Assembly (NCBI GenBank): GCA_008828725.1
Contig: MEHQ01000128.1
Span: forward strand, 1,390,480-1,454,479
DNA: 64,000 nt
Reading direction: 5' to 3'
Source: Saccharina japonica
Taxonomy: Eukaryota; Sar; Phaeophyceae; Laminariales; Laminariaceae
A program made the position numbers and the translations under genes. Below, piece after piece: positions 56,401 to 62,899 of the stretch. The notes below the pieces were generated by a model. That model searched no databases and was not told the DNA's origin. It was given only the letters and a program-made list of their open reading frames with translations. Within the stretch, counting starts at the first letter, position 1, and each line of letters opens with the position of its first letter.

Positions 56401-59400
56401 TAGCCCTCTGTCGAAAATATATTTCAGGTCCTGTCGTAAGTGTTGTTCTCCGTTTTACGCAAGCATAGCTCTTAGCCTAACAACTATTGGAATAGTTATT
56501 TGGTACGAGTATGACCGTGGTTCCATCGTTTTTAAGTTTACCATAACCGTGTTTTGAACAAGCAACATGCCTCCGTAACTTTATCTTGTTGAACACATAC
56601 ATGGACATATAGTTTAACGTGTACCTGCCACTTCGGTTCAAGTTTTTTTTCTTCTTTTTTTTCCCGATCACTCTTTGACGCAGGGTATACCGCATACGCT
56701 CTCACACCAAGCTTGCCTAAATGAGGTTTGAGAAAAAAACGATCTCGCCAGACGTTACAGCCCCCCCCCCATGTTTTCCCATATACACGATGGACGCCCA
56801 ACACGTCTGCCACGTATTTACTGCTGCTTACCCGAGGGCAGGGTCCCGCTGGAGGCCGGCCAAAAGTGGACGGACTGATCTCCGCTGCTGCGACGCTGTA
56901 CCACCGGGGTGATAAGCGGGGTGCGGCTGCCGCTGCTGGTTCCCTTATGACCCGCTATCCAGAAAACCGGCGCGTTCTTCATGCTGCAGTGTCGTTGGGA
57001 GCTCTGAGCGACAACACCGACATGACCGAGCAGGCATCCCGTCTACTGCAGGTGGGAAATACTGCCGACAGTAGCTGTACAGTAGACGCGTGCGACGGTA
57101 GAGGTATACCGTTATTTGGCTGAAATGGTTTCTGAACGATCGGGCTCCTTAACCCAAACTTGTCGAAATTTTATTATAGTGTTTGTTGCAGTATTGTTCA
57201 TTTTATACTTGGGTCATGGTAAGGTTCACCGGGTACAGTGGCACTTTAAATTTCGTCCGAAATCAGTTTTTGACTTGCTGTCAGTATAGAGCTCCTCAAG
57301 TGAGGAGCTTCGGATACAAAAAATGGTGCACCTCTACTGCTGTAGCATGCGTCAGTAGGCCTACTGTCTACTGTTTGCTGCCTACTGTCTACTGTTCCAG
57401 TATATCTACTGAGATGACGGAGCAGCCCCCCCCCCCGGCTATATCGCAGACGGTAAATATTGCCGACAGTAGCTGTACAGTAGACCTACTGCCCAGCGTT
57501 GCAATGTATCTACTGGCTGTACCTGTACAGTACACCTGTAATACGGTCTGAATCTGCTGTTGTTGTTCTCGATTTAAAATATCGCCAAAATCGAGGCTGT
57601 GTTGTTTCGGGACAGGCTCCAATGAGTCCGGAGTGGAGGAATACCCCAGAAACAAATAGAACAAGGATATTACACATACATTCATAACTGAAGCAAAGCT
57701 ACACCTCAAACAAGAAAAATAAAGTGAATCACCGTACGTTCGTGTGTACGCAGCAGATACATTTATACAGTAGACCTACTGCCTGTACCTGCACAGTATA
57801 TCTTGTTCTGCAAACGTTGGTAAAACTGCACAGGTATGTAGACAGAGATAAAGCAGCAGATATTAATACGTAGGTTTCCCGTACAGGTAGCATTGTTGCC
57901 TCGACACAAGTAGTGTCGCTTCAAAAAGGGAATCCGCATCGTTTCGAAACACGGTTCTCTTATCGTTTTTCGCTTCTGATTCGGGGCTAACATGGGGTGT
58001 TTTGCCGTAGTTCCTCCTGGCTGTGTTTCAAATGTAGTGTCACTCCCGAAGCAAATTTCGCCGCCAAAAAAACATTGCGGTTTTGATTCGTCAAACTGCT
58101 TAGAAATACACAGCATGTGCAATAGTTGACAATTGTTGCTGAGAGATGCATCCTTTTTTTTTCGAATGCCCCACAGAGCCATCTCCCGTGTTGCAAGAAC
58201 GCCTTACAGGCAAGTGTGCATGTTACGCGTTACACGTATGCTCGCGTTCGCGAATCCACGCGCCGTTTGCAAAGTTCCCACCCCTGTTTTACCCGGGAGG
58301 AGAGGATAGTTTTCCCCTGTATTGACGCCTTTCAGGGTTTGTGGTTGCTGTTGGCGGGCGCCGTTCTCGCTTTTGGCCACTTGCGTGCGAACGGGCGGCG
58401 TTGTCACGTTTTTTAGCCTGTAACATTCATCCCTGCTCACAAATGACTTTTCACAGCGCGTGCCATCCACTAGCTACCAAGAACACCTGTGCCAATAGAT
58501 GCATATGCGTCGCCTTAAAAGCCTGACAGGGTCACCTCCCGTGGTGCTCGCCGCGCTCCACAGATGCTGCCCAAACGGCCCACCGCCAGCGACGGCAACG
58601 GACAACTCGCGCGGTCGCAAGCAGAAGAAGACCTGTGGGCGAGCCACCTAGCCCTGCGCGCGGCGGGAGCCCCCTCGACCTTGAGCAGGCGGGCGCTCTC
58701 CAAAGCCGTTCACTTATCCCCCTCGTCCACACGGTCGTGGGCAAGGCTAGGCGCGGTCGCCGCGGATGCCACCGCTCTCACCGAGACCAGCCCCACGGGT
58801 GCCCCCAGCCCCGCTCCTGCCGACACAATTGGTTCCAAGCTCGCGGAAGCTTGCGTCTCCACAGCAGAGAAGCAGGCGATGTTCGGCCTCCTTGGGAAAG
58901 CCCGGGGGGGCGGGGCTGGAGCCGGTGTCGGCGCGGCCGCTGGTGCGGGAAACGTGGGAGCGGGTGCGGCGGAGTTGAGCGCGCGGGAGATCGCGGGAAG
59001 CTTGTTGGGTTTCGGAAAGGCGAGGCTGTCGGGCGGGGGGAGGAAGGGTGGGGCCGCGTCGGGGGCGGCGAAGGCTTGCGCTCGGGCGGTGCATATGTAC
59101 CCCGCGGAAGCAACGGCGTGGCGTTTGCTGGCGGCTTCTTTGGTGAGTGTCGGTTAAGGATAGAGCGGCCAAAAAAAGGTGTACCTGGTCACTTTGGAGC
59201 CAAAGAAAGATGCACCCTGGGTGCAAGTACTAAACACATAGGCAGCTGCAGCTGTTCGTGATATGCTACGCGCTCCCGCTCGATGGTTGATAGTACAACA
59301 TCCGACGTAATGTGGTCGCTCTGCCTGGGCCTCAATAGTGTATATTGGAAGGCATCCCTCGGTAGGGGTTGCAGTTAGTTTTTGCCTTCTGAGGCAATAT

Positions 59401-61059
59401 TTCCTGACCGGTTTAGTTCCTCAAGTTAACAACTACATTGTACTACGGCGGTAGCATATTTGAGGACTCTATATATAGCGCATAGAAACGTTAATTGGGT
59501 TGTGCGGACAAAATTTTTCGTAGTTCATGTTTCAGGTGAGATATGTTGAGCTTCTCCTCATGTGAGAAACTCAGAAAAATTAGGCATCACCCTTACAAGG
59601 CATTGCTCTTGGGGACTTTCAGTGGGGAAACTTAACGATAGAGTATACCCAAGGTATACATTGACGATTCTGGTAGCATCGTCCACTGCGTGAATGGGGA
59701 ATGGTACACATTGGTGTCCGAGTTGCAATGGTTGCAATACTAATGAGTCGTACGGTTGGGGCGCAACACGCTCCTAGCCGCGCTGTTGGGCACTCACGCT
59801 CCTCGTATGTGTGTGTGTTCGCATTAAACCGTCCTTTCTACCCGTCGACATTCAGCACATCCTGTGTCCATATGTATTATTACCTGCAAAACTGATCGTT
59901 GCGTTTTGGTCGCTATGCATGGGCTTCAAAACGGTTGCAACCCCGTTTTGCTACTATTAGTAGTAGCAGTGCACTCTAATTCCAATATAAACCTAAATCT
60001 GACTCTTAAGTTCAACTGTCTAGTCCCGACAACGGGAGTACATTCCTAATAAGCCGCATGCCCTATAAGGGTTAAGCGAGACAGAGCGTATTCTACGCCC
60101 CAGAAGCGTCAAGATAAACAACGTCAGCAGGATTTACTACTTCCCCATAAATCTTAAGTCTGCCTTGTTGTTGCACTATTAATAGTGTTTTTTATCTGCA
60201 GCAAGGTGTCTTGGGTACTGTGTGCACCAGGTATGTGTGTTTGTTCCTCAAGACCTCTATCTGATCGGCACTTATCACTGCTGTGTCCCCTCTCGTTAAA
60301 AAAAAACAAAATCAGGTTGACGAGGCTCTGGCTTCGACCGAGAGCGCAGCGGCCCGCGATTTGCTCGGCAACGCCCAGGTAATCTACGGAGGCATTTCCG
60401 ACGACAGCTGTGGACAGACACGTCCCCCCCTAACCCCCGGTCAGGAAGAAAGCCTGATTAGCCTGAGTAGCTTAGAAGCCGACTACTGTGGTCTGCTGCT
60501 GAGCTACGACCAGGCCTCCGCTACCGCAAAGTCAGAGAAAAAAGTCGCCTCTACCGCATCTTCAACCACGGAATCGCCCAACGAGGGAAAATTCGGTGCA
60601 CACTTAATGGCGGCCAGGACGGCACTCTGCCACGGAGAAGCAGACGCGGTCGGCGGGTACAAGCTGGCGCTCCGGGCGCAGCCGACGGCGCTGGTGGGGT
60701 GGCGCGAGCTTGCGGCATGCTACGAGCTGTCCGACCAACATCACGCCTCGGTGACCGCTCTGGAGTGCGGGGCGCGCACAGCTAGCGCGGGTAAGGAGAG
60801 AGGGTCTCCAAGCGCGGCACCCTTGCATCTTCAGATAGCCAAGAGTAAGCTCTACGCGCAGCAGGACGAGGAAGAGGGTCTCCGTTCTGTTGGGGATGCT
60901 TTCCGATCCGGGAAAGGGGGGGTAGCTGGGCATGTCATGCACGGTCTCATGAACCTGCGCTTGGGGAAGGGCGCTTTGGCGACTAACGCGTTTGCGAAGG
61001 CGAAAGAGGCGGACCCCGCAGTCACAGACTTCGTGGACATGCTTGCCGTAACCGATTAA
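33369..61059 (+). CDS. SKI3: SKI3 / TTC37 (SKIC3), TPR scaffold of the Ski complex, 15 recognised exons
   Basis: SKI3 holds the SKI2 helicase and SKI8 WD-repeat subunits and passes RNA to the cytoplasmic exosome for 3'-to-5' decay. The joined exons give about 1,940 residues of TPR-type helices (human TTC37: 1,564), co-linear with the human protein: N-terminal LKAARVRMQAGAPAEALTII; the middle landmark CYWELGDEFREDRKYCFNAL (human [11 protein letters not shown]); GDRERARGC (GDKNRARGC); DAWNGLGVV (YWNALGVV); and a TPR-like C-terminal exon. The start ATG at 33369 fits the family N-terminus. Exon order in the window is 1, 2, gap, 4, 3, 5-15; exon 3 lacks its first codons. Larger size comes from Gly/Ala-rich inserts in exons 1 and 14 and a Ser/Gly-rich insert in exon 6. 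Introns hold most of the repeats listed here. Confidence 0.9.
35501..36193. repeat. SKI3 intron 1 with decayed copies of the end of exon 1
   Basis: The exon end GAGCCCGGAAGCTCGTCTCA, CGCCTTCCGATTGGCCAGG and the following AACGAGGTTGAA recur as GAGCCCGGCGACGTCATCTC, ACGCCTTTCGGCTGGTCAGA, CGATGAGGTTGAA (35664-35720) and again as GGCTGGCCAGGCGACGAGGT (35838-35860). The flanking ATACGTTCACGC(C/T)TAGCGTGTTT also repeats. It is thus a tandem repeat seeded from the exon/5' splice-site boundary. Confidence 0.7.
36194..36311. mobile_element. MITE-B copy
   Basis: TTACGGAGGGCCACAGTAAA at the left and TTTACTATGCC...CCCGTAAT at the right; same inner words as the copy at 28586. Confidence 0.75.
36594..36690 (+). 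CDS. SKI3: SKI3 exon 2
   Basis: After acceptor CTTCCAG, completes Arg and reads CYWELGDEFREDRKYCFNAL, LKAAKLSPSNAE, ending at donor GTACGA in phase 0. Human TTC37 has [26 protein letters not shown] at this point, which is diagnostic for SKI3. Confidence 0.9.
36775..37175. repeat. GGGTC element, longest in the window
   Basis: Begins GGCCCGACCCGCGGGTCGGG, then about 25 near-perfect GGGTC units to 36900 and a noisier tract to 37080-37175. The right inverted end is not recognisable. From 37176 to the gap at 37659 I find no exon; CATACGACTA-type repeat words occur near 37470. Confidence 0.8.
37659..38325. other. Assembly gap (667 N)
   Basis: Run of N. The part of SKI3 expected here is the end of the intron after exon 2 and possibly the start of exon 3. 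Confidence 0.99.
38732..38863 (+). CDS. SKI3: SKI3 exon 4 (out of order, before exon 3)
   Basis: After GTGTGCAG it reads EALAVALFRQCAAVSTACHW, AWAALGRTKVLEGKLAEASS, HIQQ (44 codons, phase 0). Human has [40 protein letters not shown] here, so it must follow exon 3 and join exon 5 (AIRGC). The donor is CAG|GCAAGA, a GC-AG intron. A noisy second copy of exon and flanks lies at about 40745-40866. Confidence 0.8.
38985..39060. repeat. GGGTC element, truncated, fused to exon 3
   Basis: Left end GCTGTTCACAAGTCAGATTA, AAACTCGCGGGTCGCATTGG, then about seven GGGTC units that run straight into the coding triplets of exon 3 at 39061. The usual right end is absent. Confidence 0.8.
39061..39183 (+). CDS. 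SKI3: SKI3 exon 3, 5' part missing at a GGGTC junction
   Basis: Codes YQGVGGDRERARGCFLRSVK, LDPEMRGAGEALALLYLENG, Q, ending at donor GTGGGT in phase 0. Human has [20 protein letters not shown]. The ~8-10 residues that should precede Tyr, and the acceptor, are replaced by the GGGTC array, so the exon looks cut at its 5' side. It joins in phase to exon 4, which in this assembly lies upstream. Confidence 0.75.
39345..39480. repeat. Dispersed repeat ending CATACGACTACGGCCATG
   Basis: Words AATGTCTGC, GGTGAAAACCCATCGTGCCC, CGTCCCGGCAT and GGTCATACGACTACGGCCAT in order; a close relative is at 51265-51365 and a noisy one at 39890-40010. C-rich runs flank each copy. Confidence 0.6.
39840..41470. other. 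Noisy second copy of the exon 4 region, ending in a GGGTC element (41020-41470)
   Basis: From about 40110 the sequence follows 38326-39058 (CGCCATTTCCTATGCTATTG; ACTACAGCCATGCATGG; GCTCTACGTAAATAATCG; GGTCAGAAGTAC) but with many one-base insertions and deletions and an extra ~300-bp piece at 40310-40610. The exon 4 copy at about 40745-40866 is not readable. Unlike the copy at 38985, this GGGTC element runs through to its right end (GTGACCTGACCCGCGGGTCG, then GGGCCCTGAT). Confidence 0.65.
41610..41940. repeat. Two-copy tandem repeat rich in GATCTAGATC
   Basis: AGATCATCTAGTTCCCCACC, TGCCGCCGTTGGGAGTTGTT and GATTATACGGTTCCCACCCG occur at 41622-41740 and again at 41770-41890 (unit ~150 bp). Confidence 0.75.
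41990..42317. mobile_element. MITE-A copy, both ends present
   Basis: Left end GACGCGTGCTAGGATAGAGG, right end GGTGCACCTCTACCGTGCCA then TGCGTC: inverted terminal repeats of ~25 bp. Length ~328 bp; other copies ~245-270 bp. No coding capacity. Confidence 0.8.
42584..42820 (+). CDS. SKI3: SKI3 exon 5
   Basis: After CCCACTCAG it reads AIRGCPTSWSYWSDLGWCYH, AEGKQAAALKAYTRAEELLT, then an acidic/Gly-Ser insert, ending KTQ at GTAGGT. Human has [36 protein letters not shown]. 79 codons, phase 0 both ends. Confidence 0.87.
43312..43432. mobile_element. MITE-B copy, opposite orientation
   Basis: Begins TTACTACGAGGGACCATAGT and ends AAGGTCCCCGGTGAT; the internal order is reversed relative to the copy at 28586. 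From 42821 to 43311 no feature is seen. Confidence 0.7.
43600..43970. repeat. Tandem repeat, ~121-bp unit, ~2.9 copies
   Basis: GAGGAGAGCCCAATATCTGA, CCCTCTAGCACTTGAACACC, GGGGATGCAAAAT and GGGGTGGTGGCTTATTATTT repeat at 121-base spacing. Fragments of the same family (CTTGTAGGGGTAGTACCTAA) occur near 47480. Confidence 0.85.
43980..45000. other. SKI3 intron 5, middle part
   Basis: Contains CCCTCTATAAGGCGGT repeated twice (44630-44720) and a degraded MITE-B at about 44770-44856. Otherwise nothing I can support. Confidence 0.5.
45000..45360. repeat. GATCTGTATGATC-rich tract
   Basis: TGATCTGTATGATCTGTATG-type repeats near 45075-45125 and scattered GATCTA words; related to tracts at 41.6 and 54.5-55.6 kb. 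Confidence 0.6.
45366..45772. repeat. 15-bp minisatellite (GATGATCTATCTGTA), ~27 units
   Basis: The unit repeats with few changes up to 50 bases before exon 6. Because 15 is a multiple of three it leaves a long open frame (DDLSV repeated), which is not coding: it has no splice context and the reverse strand is open too. Confidence 0.9.
45822..46316 (+). CDS. SKI3: SKI3 exon 6
   Basis: After GTCACAG it reads VGTIQRQIGQVDEAVKSFTD, ALALDPKSGLALEGAGEAYL, AQAHARTSEGLYTAAVTALR, then a Ser/Gly/Asp-rich insert and ACALKLLGDLHTYGHKLPPM, ending AGL at GTGAGA. Human has [37 protein letters not shown] and LWKLAGDACTCLY. 165 codons, phase 0. Confidence 0.88.
46340..46640. repeat. Pyrimidine-rich TCTG/TTTC tract in SKI3 intron 6
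   Basis: Long runs of TTTTC, TCTCTTTC and CTGTCTGT. Only the tract itself is of note; the rest of the intron to 46924 is featureless. Confidence 0.7.
46925..47211 (+). CDS. SKI3: SKI3 exon 7
   Basis: Follows GAGTCTCAG with GLSKQGSKNRQEFVGRGAAA, YEQLVQMLRDRV, and SASALYDLGLNYLLRARLL, ending at GTGAGG two bases into a codon. Human has [20 protein letters not shown] and WCDLGINYYRQAQHL. The donor runs directly into a (GGTGTT)n tract. Confidence 0.87.
47214..47420. repeat. GGTGTT microsatellite starting at the exon 7 donor
   Basis: About 200 bases of GTTGGTGTTGGTGGT repeats. A similar tract follows the donor of exon 10 (51985-52080). Confidence 0.85.
47735..48090. repeat. (GTA)n/(AGT)n microsatellite
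   Basis: About 350 bases of imperfect AGT repeats. Open frames through it are repeat artefacts. From 48091 to 48788 no feature is seen. Confidence 0.9.
48789..48984 (+). CDS. SKI3: SKI3 exon 8
   Basis: After CCGGCCAG completes Arg and reads PAEQAFKQAIEAEPSHSDAW, NGLGVVSRDPLVKQHCFVRA, VQLEHNPSAWANLGMLYLRW, ending DAQ at GTAACT. Human has [40 protein letters not shown] and [20 protein letters not shown]: one of the best-conserved parts. Confidence 0.92.
49040..49440. other. SKI3 intron 8 with TAACGCGTAATTACGCGTAA palindrome and related words
   Basis: A near-perfect palindrome at about 49063-49083 and repeats of CGTAAT/CCGTAACAT up to 49400; a CCCCGGGGATGATTACTTTC / ATCCCCGGG hairpin at 49256-49285. 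Function unknown. Confidence 0.5.
49652..49757. mobile_element. MITE-B copy
   Basis: TACGGAGGACCACAGTAAAT at the left and TTGTGGTCCCCCGTCA at the right. Flanked on both sides by the words ATAGTCATTCTGACTATTAA, possibly an older duplication around the insertion. Confidence 0.75.
49978..50032. repeat. Poly-C run of ~54 bases
   Basis: Nearly pure C with one G, followed at once by GGTCTATGGCCATACGACTA. Other long C runs are at 53380-53430 and 53900-53922. Length is probably unreliable. Confidence 0.85.
50118..50252 (+). CDS. SKI3: SKI3 exon 9
   Basis: Follows GCAACAACAG with AYGSFGGLQAVTDHPTMWVG, LGLLKEKEACGPDVAAAKRR, RLLSQ, ending at GTAAAT. Human has [40 protein letters not shown]. 45 codons, phase 0. 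Confidence 0.85.
50900..50987. mobile_element. MITE-C copy, opposite orientation
   Basis: TTTAACCCATTTATAATT at the left and CCAGTTCTTAAGGGGTTA at the right, with TATCCCACAC and CCAAGTAGTTGGTCCCCAAA between. Confidence 0.65.
51000..51815. repeat. Tandem repeat in SKI3 intron 9 that carries the start of exon 10
   Basis: The block TTGGTAGGCTAGTGATGC, ATTACTC(CT), CCCTAGAGAC and CAGCATGTGGATGGGCT occurs at about 51130-51190, 51400-51480 (partial), 51565-51640 and 51757-51815. The last copy is the real 3' splice site and first codons of exon 10; the earlier ones are decayed (TAGCATATTGATGGGCTT; CAGCATGTCGACGGACTC). Confidence 0.75.
51803..51913 (+). CDS. SKI3: SKI3 exon 10
   Basis: After GACTGGTCAG it reads HVDGLLGLGTTAGRTHSQAD, ALVAIEQHLDLNPNSAQ, ending at GTGATG. 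It continues exon 9 in phase (LLSQ|HVDGLLG against human ELNMHTEGALG). 37 codons. Confidence 0.85.
52129..52223. mobile_element. MITE-B copy (shortened)
   Basis: TTACGGAGGACCATAGTAAA left, TTTACTATGCTCCCCCGTA right. From 52224 to 53280 I see no recognisable feature. Confidence 0.75.
53316..53545. repeat. C-rich satellite copy and CACCAC tract
   Basis: CTCGAAAGGGATGCGTGG word as at 1558, then long poly-C, then CCACCACC repeats to 53545. Confidence 0.7.
53552..53794. mobile_element. MITE-A copy
   Basis: CGCGTGCTACGATAGAGG at the left and TTGGTGCACCTCTACCGTAG then CATGCGTG at the right; ~243 bp. Confidence 0.8.
54038..54295 (+). CDS. SKI3: SKI3 exon 11
   Basis: After ATGACTCAG it reads AWNHLGAAAEFAGRQTQAVA, AYRRALSLLEEQGDTLVGRG, ending GEADLTQ at GTAGGA. 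Human has [31 protein letters not shown]. 86 codons, a clear TPR. Confidence 0.88.
54500..55120. repeat. GATCTAGAT-rich tandem tract, ~65-80-bp unit
   Basis: AACAAAACTGCACA, ACGGACAGATCACGATCT and TAGATCCTA-CAGTATA repeat at about 54860, 54920, 54985, 55070 and 55130. A foldback element (54637-54853) is inserted in it. Confidence 0.7.
54637..54853. mobile_element. Foldback element, second copy, loop inverted
   Basis: Arms match 26108-26321. The central loop reads GATTAGGATCTCGGGGCATA here and its reverse complement (TATGCCCCAAGATCCTAATC) in the first copy. Confidence 0.8.
55290..55371. mobile_element. MITE-A end fragment, inverted
   Basis: Reads CCGACGAATTTGGGTTAAGG then TCAGAAACGAAAATGCCCAA and CTATCGTAGCATGCGTC, the reverse complement of the left end of the 55856 copy. 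The rest of the element is absent. Confidence 0.6.
55727..55804 (+). CDS. SKI3: SKI3 exon 12
   Basis: After TTGCTTCCAG it reads ADTVLQTGRARALMGDWDGA, FAALEQ, ending at GTGGGT. Human has [27 protein letters not shown]. 26 codons; assignment rests on phase, splice sites and weak TPR similarity. Confidence 0.78.
55856..56114. mobile_element. MITE-A copy, 52 bases after the exon 12 donor
   Basis: TGACTCGTGTGCTACGACAG at the left; ATGGTGCATCTCTGCCGTAG then CATGGGTCA at the right. From 56115 to 56841 no gene or repeat is clear. Confidence 0.75.
56842..57051 (+). CDS. SKI3: SKI3 exon 13
   Basis: Reads GPAGGRPKVDGLISAAATLY, HRGDKRGAAAAAGSLMTRYP, ENRRVLHAAVSLGALSDNTD, MTEQASRLLQ, ending at GTGGGA. 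70 codons. Position matches the human [30 protein letters not shown] region. Acceptor GAGGGCAG is less pyrimidine-rich than others. Confidence 0.82.
57085..57354. mobile_element. MITE-A copy, 34 bases after the exon 13 donor
   Basis: GACGCGTGCGACGGTAGAGG left, ATGGTGCACCTCTACTGCTG then TAGCATGCGTCA right; ~270 bp. Flanked by CAGTAGA-type words. Confidence 0.75.
57412..57486. repeat. Decayed copy of the exon 13 end and its donor flank
   Basis: GAGATGACGGAGCAG, then a C-run, CAGACGGTAAATATTGCCGA and CAGTAGCTGTACAGTAGAC mirror exon 13's CATGACCGAGCAGG, CTGCAGGTGGGAAATACTGC and CGACAGTAGCTGTACAGTAG (57022-57086). The MITE-A copy lies between the two. Confidence 0.75.
58173..58205 (+). other. Possible 33-nt micro-exon with GC donor in SKI3 intron 13
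   Basis: Between acceptor ATGCCCCACAG and a perfect GC-type donor (CAG|GCAAGT) the frame reads SHLPCCKNALQ in phase 0. It would be compatible with joining exons 13 and 14. There is no homology to support it. The flanking intron (57490-58560) shows nothing else. Confidence 0.25.
58564..59142 (+). CDS. SKI3: SKI3 exon 14
   Basis: Follows GCTCCACAG with MLPKRPTASDGNGQLARSQA (the ATG is internal), then LALRAAGAPSTLSRRALSKA, VHLSPSSTRSWARLGAVAAD, a Gly/Ala-rich insert, and KACARAVHMYPAEATAWRLL, ending ASL at GTGAGT. Human has [20 protein letters not shown] and [20 protein letters not shown]. 193 codons, GC-rich. Confidence 0.87.
59143..60315. other. SKI3 intron 14
   Basis: Contains fragments of the 43.6-kb repeat family (GAGCTTCTCCTCATGTGAGA near 59549; TTTTTGCCTTCTGAGGCAA near 59378). 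No other feature is seen. Confidence 0.5.
60316..61059 (+). CDS. SKI3: SKI3 exon 15 (last coding exon)
   Basis: After CAAAATCAG it reads VDEALASTESAAARDLLGNA and continues to the stop TAA at 61057-61059 (247 codons). TPR-like segments: GGYKLALRAQPTALVGWREL and ALATNAFAKAKEADPAVTDF. Human SKI3 extends further, so this C-terminus looks somewhat shorter. A potential donor (GCCCAG|GTAATC at 60379) might split the exon; reading straight through keeps the frame open and I prefer that. Confidence 0.83.
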   Translation, partial: VDEALASTESAAARDLLGNAQVIYGGISDDSCGQTRPPLTPGQEESLISLSSLEADYCGLLLSYDQASATAKSEKKVASTASSTTESPNEGKFGAHLMAARTALCHGEADAVGGYKLALRAQPTALVGWRELAACYELSDQHHASVTALECGARTASAGKERGSPSAAPLHLQIAKSKLYAQQDEEEGLRSVGDAFRSGKGGVAGHVMHGLMNLRLGKGALATNAFAKAKEADPAVTDFVDMLAVTD

Positions 61060-61509
61060 GTTTGGTTGGGCCGGCATAACTCAGATTTGACAGAGGGTAG
61101 AGATACTGTAGTAAAGATAGCGTAGCTCTCGCTAGGAAATCGAAGTGAGTAGACATTTGTAACACCGTCGTATACTGCTTCGTACGCTCGTGGAAAAATC
61201 GAGCATTATTTTTTCTTCAGGGGATTTTCGGGCGGGCGGCGCGGTTTTCCGGCTTCAGGTTTTCTATAGAATTCCCTGGCTTCGCCCAGATGAAAAGTAA
61301 GGCATTAAGGCATGGCGTATATTTAAGGCGGCTGTGTAATTTTTCCAATCGTTTCGCTCGTAATAACACTAGCTGTATTTTGAACCCAGCCAGCGTGTAT
61401 GCCACAATGGAGTGCGATGTCTCTTATTTTTGAGAAAGACAATGCCTGCCCGCATTTTTCCTCTGTTTGAACGCGGTGTAACTGTTGATCTTAACACCCT
61501 GGAACAGCG

Positions 61510-61676
61510 TTAACCCATTCAGAACTGAAAACAAATATACCACACCAATTCCAAGTAGTTTGTCCCCAAATACGTGGGACCAGTTCTTAACCCATTCAGA
61601 ACCGGAAACAATATCCCACACTAATTCCAAGTAGTTTATCCCCAAATACGCGGGACCAGTTCGTAAGGGGTTAACT
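61510..61676. mobile_element. Two MITE-C copies in tandem
   Basis: TTAACCCATTCAGAACTG...GGGACCAGTTCTTAACCC followed directly by a second unit ending GGGACCAGTTCGTAAGGGGT. Both ~85 bp, sharing the middle terminus. A weak third remnant lies at 61880-61925. Confidence 0.7.
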
Positions 61677-62329
61677 GGAAAGCAAGTGACACACAGTACG
61701 AGCAAAAAACGGGAGCGAGGGACAATTTTCCCGATATCTGCGTACGTATGTACCAGTAAGACGGGAGAAGAGTGAGGGTCCCATATCGGCCCAGACCACC
61801 GGCTCTTAACTTGCGCAACTTGTGCGCACTTCTGAAGCCCTTTTAAGAACGGCACATCTGACCAGGTATCACTTATACTATTTCCGAGTGGTTTGTTCCC
61901 CAAATCTTGGGCGCAGTTTGAAAGAGGCGTTGTGTGAAGGATTACTACTGATGGGATGTACTGTAGTTACAGTAGTAGTGGTCCCTCTATAGGGCGGGTT
62001 GATTGAGTAGGGCCGGCTGCCCGCTACGTATATGGTCCCTGTGAAAGCGCTTGGCACAAACCAGCGTGCACACAGCGTGCTGAGTAGTGTATGCGGCAAA
62101 ACCGGCATCTGTACTCGTACCCTATATTATTGCTGTATTTCTGCTGCTGCTGCTGCTGCTGCTGTGGCCGCCCTTTCTCTCGATTCTTGGGGTCCTCTCC
62201 GTGAAAAAAGCAATCTTCGTCGACACAGCGACATAGCCAAACTAACTCGCTCCGCCCATTGGCTATGACGGTAAGCACCATCACAGGCTGCTTAATTTTG
62301 CATTGTGAACATGCCACGTAGATTCAGAA

Positions 62330-62660
62330 AAATTTTCCCCACGGCGACGGCTTTCGCTATGTGCAGGACTGGTTGGCACTAAACTTTATGCAGAGCGTGT
62401 GCGGTCAATTTCAACCTTGCACGTCCGCCCAGACCAACCCGACCCCAGACCCAACCCTTACCCGAACCCTTTTGGGGGGCACGATATCGGCAGGGGCAGT
62501 CACGCGGCTCCGCCGCGTGTTTTGGTGGCGTTTCAAAAAAAAACTCCGGGCGGCTGAAAGGATAGCGGCGACCAAGACCAACGTTTTGCACAAGTGAAAG
62601 TTTTGTGCTAACCCGTCCTGCACATAAAGCGACTCCGTGGCCACAAAAAAAAAGCGGCCT
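62330..62660. mobile_element. Element with ~55-bp inverted ends
   Basis: Left arm GCTTTCGCTATGTGCAGGAC then TGGTTGGCACTAAACTTTAT; right arm GAAAGTTTTGTGCTAACCCG then TCCTGCACATAAAGCGAC, its imperfect reverse complement. The interior (CCCAGACCAACCCGACCCCA) has no open frame of note. Likely a non-autonomous DNA element. Confidence 0.65.
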
Positions 62661-62899
62661 TTGGAAATGTAGTTTTGAGAAAATACCCCTGGGGCTGGCT
62701 GGGGGACTTTTTCCATTTTTAGGTGAAATTTCTGCCGAAATCATGTTGCCCCGATATCTTTCTTGACGATGAGCCCTCTTGTCATATGCTCACATCACAC
62801 ACGCAACACAACACCACCCCAGCACCACGAGTGACCCCGGAACCTCCAGCACCACGAGCCACCATCTCTCTGCCCTTCCAAGAGATAGAGAGGAAAGGA

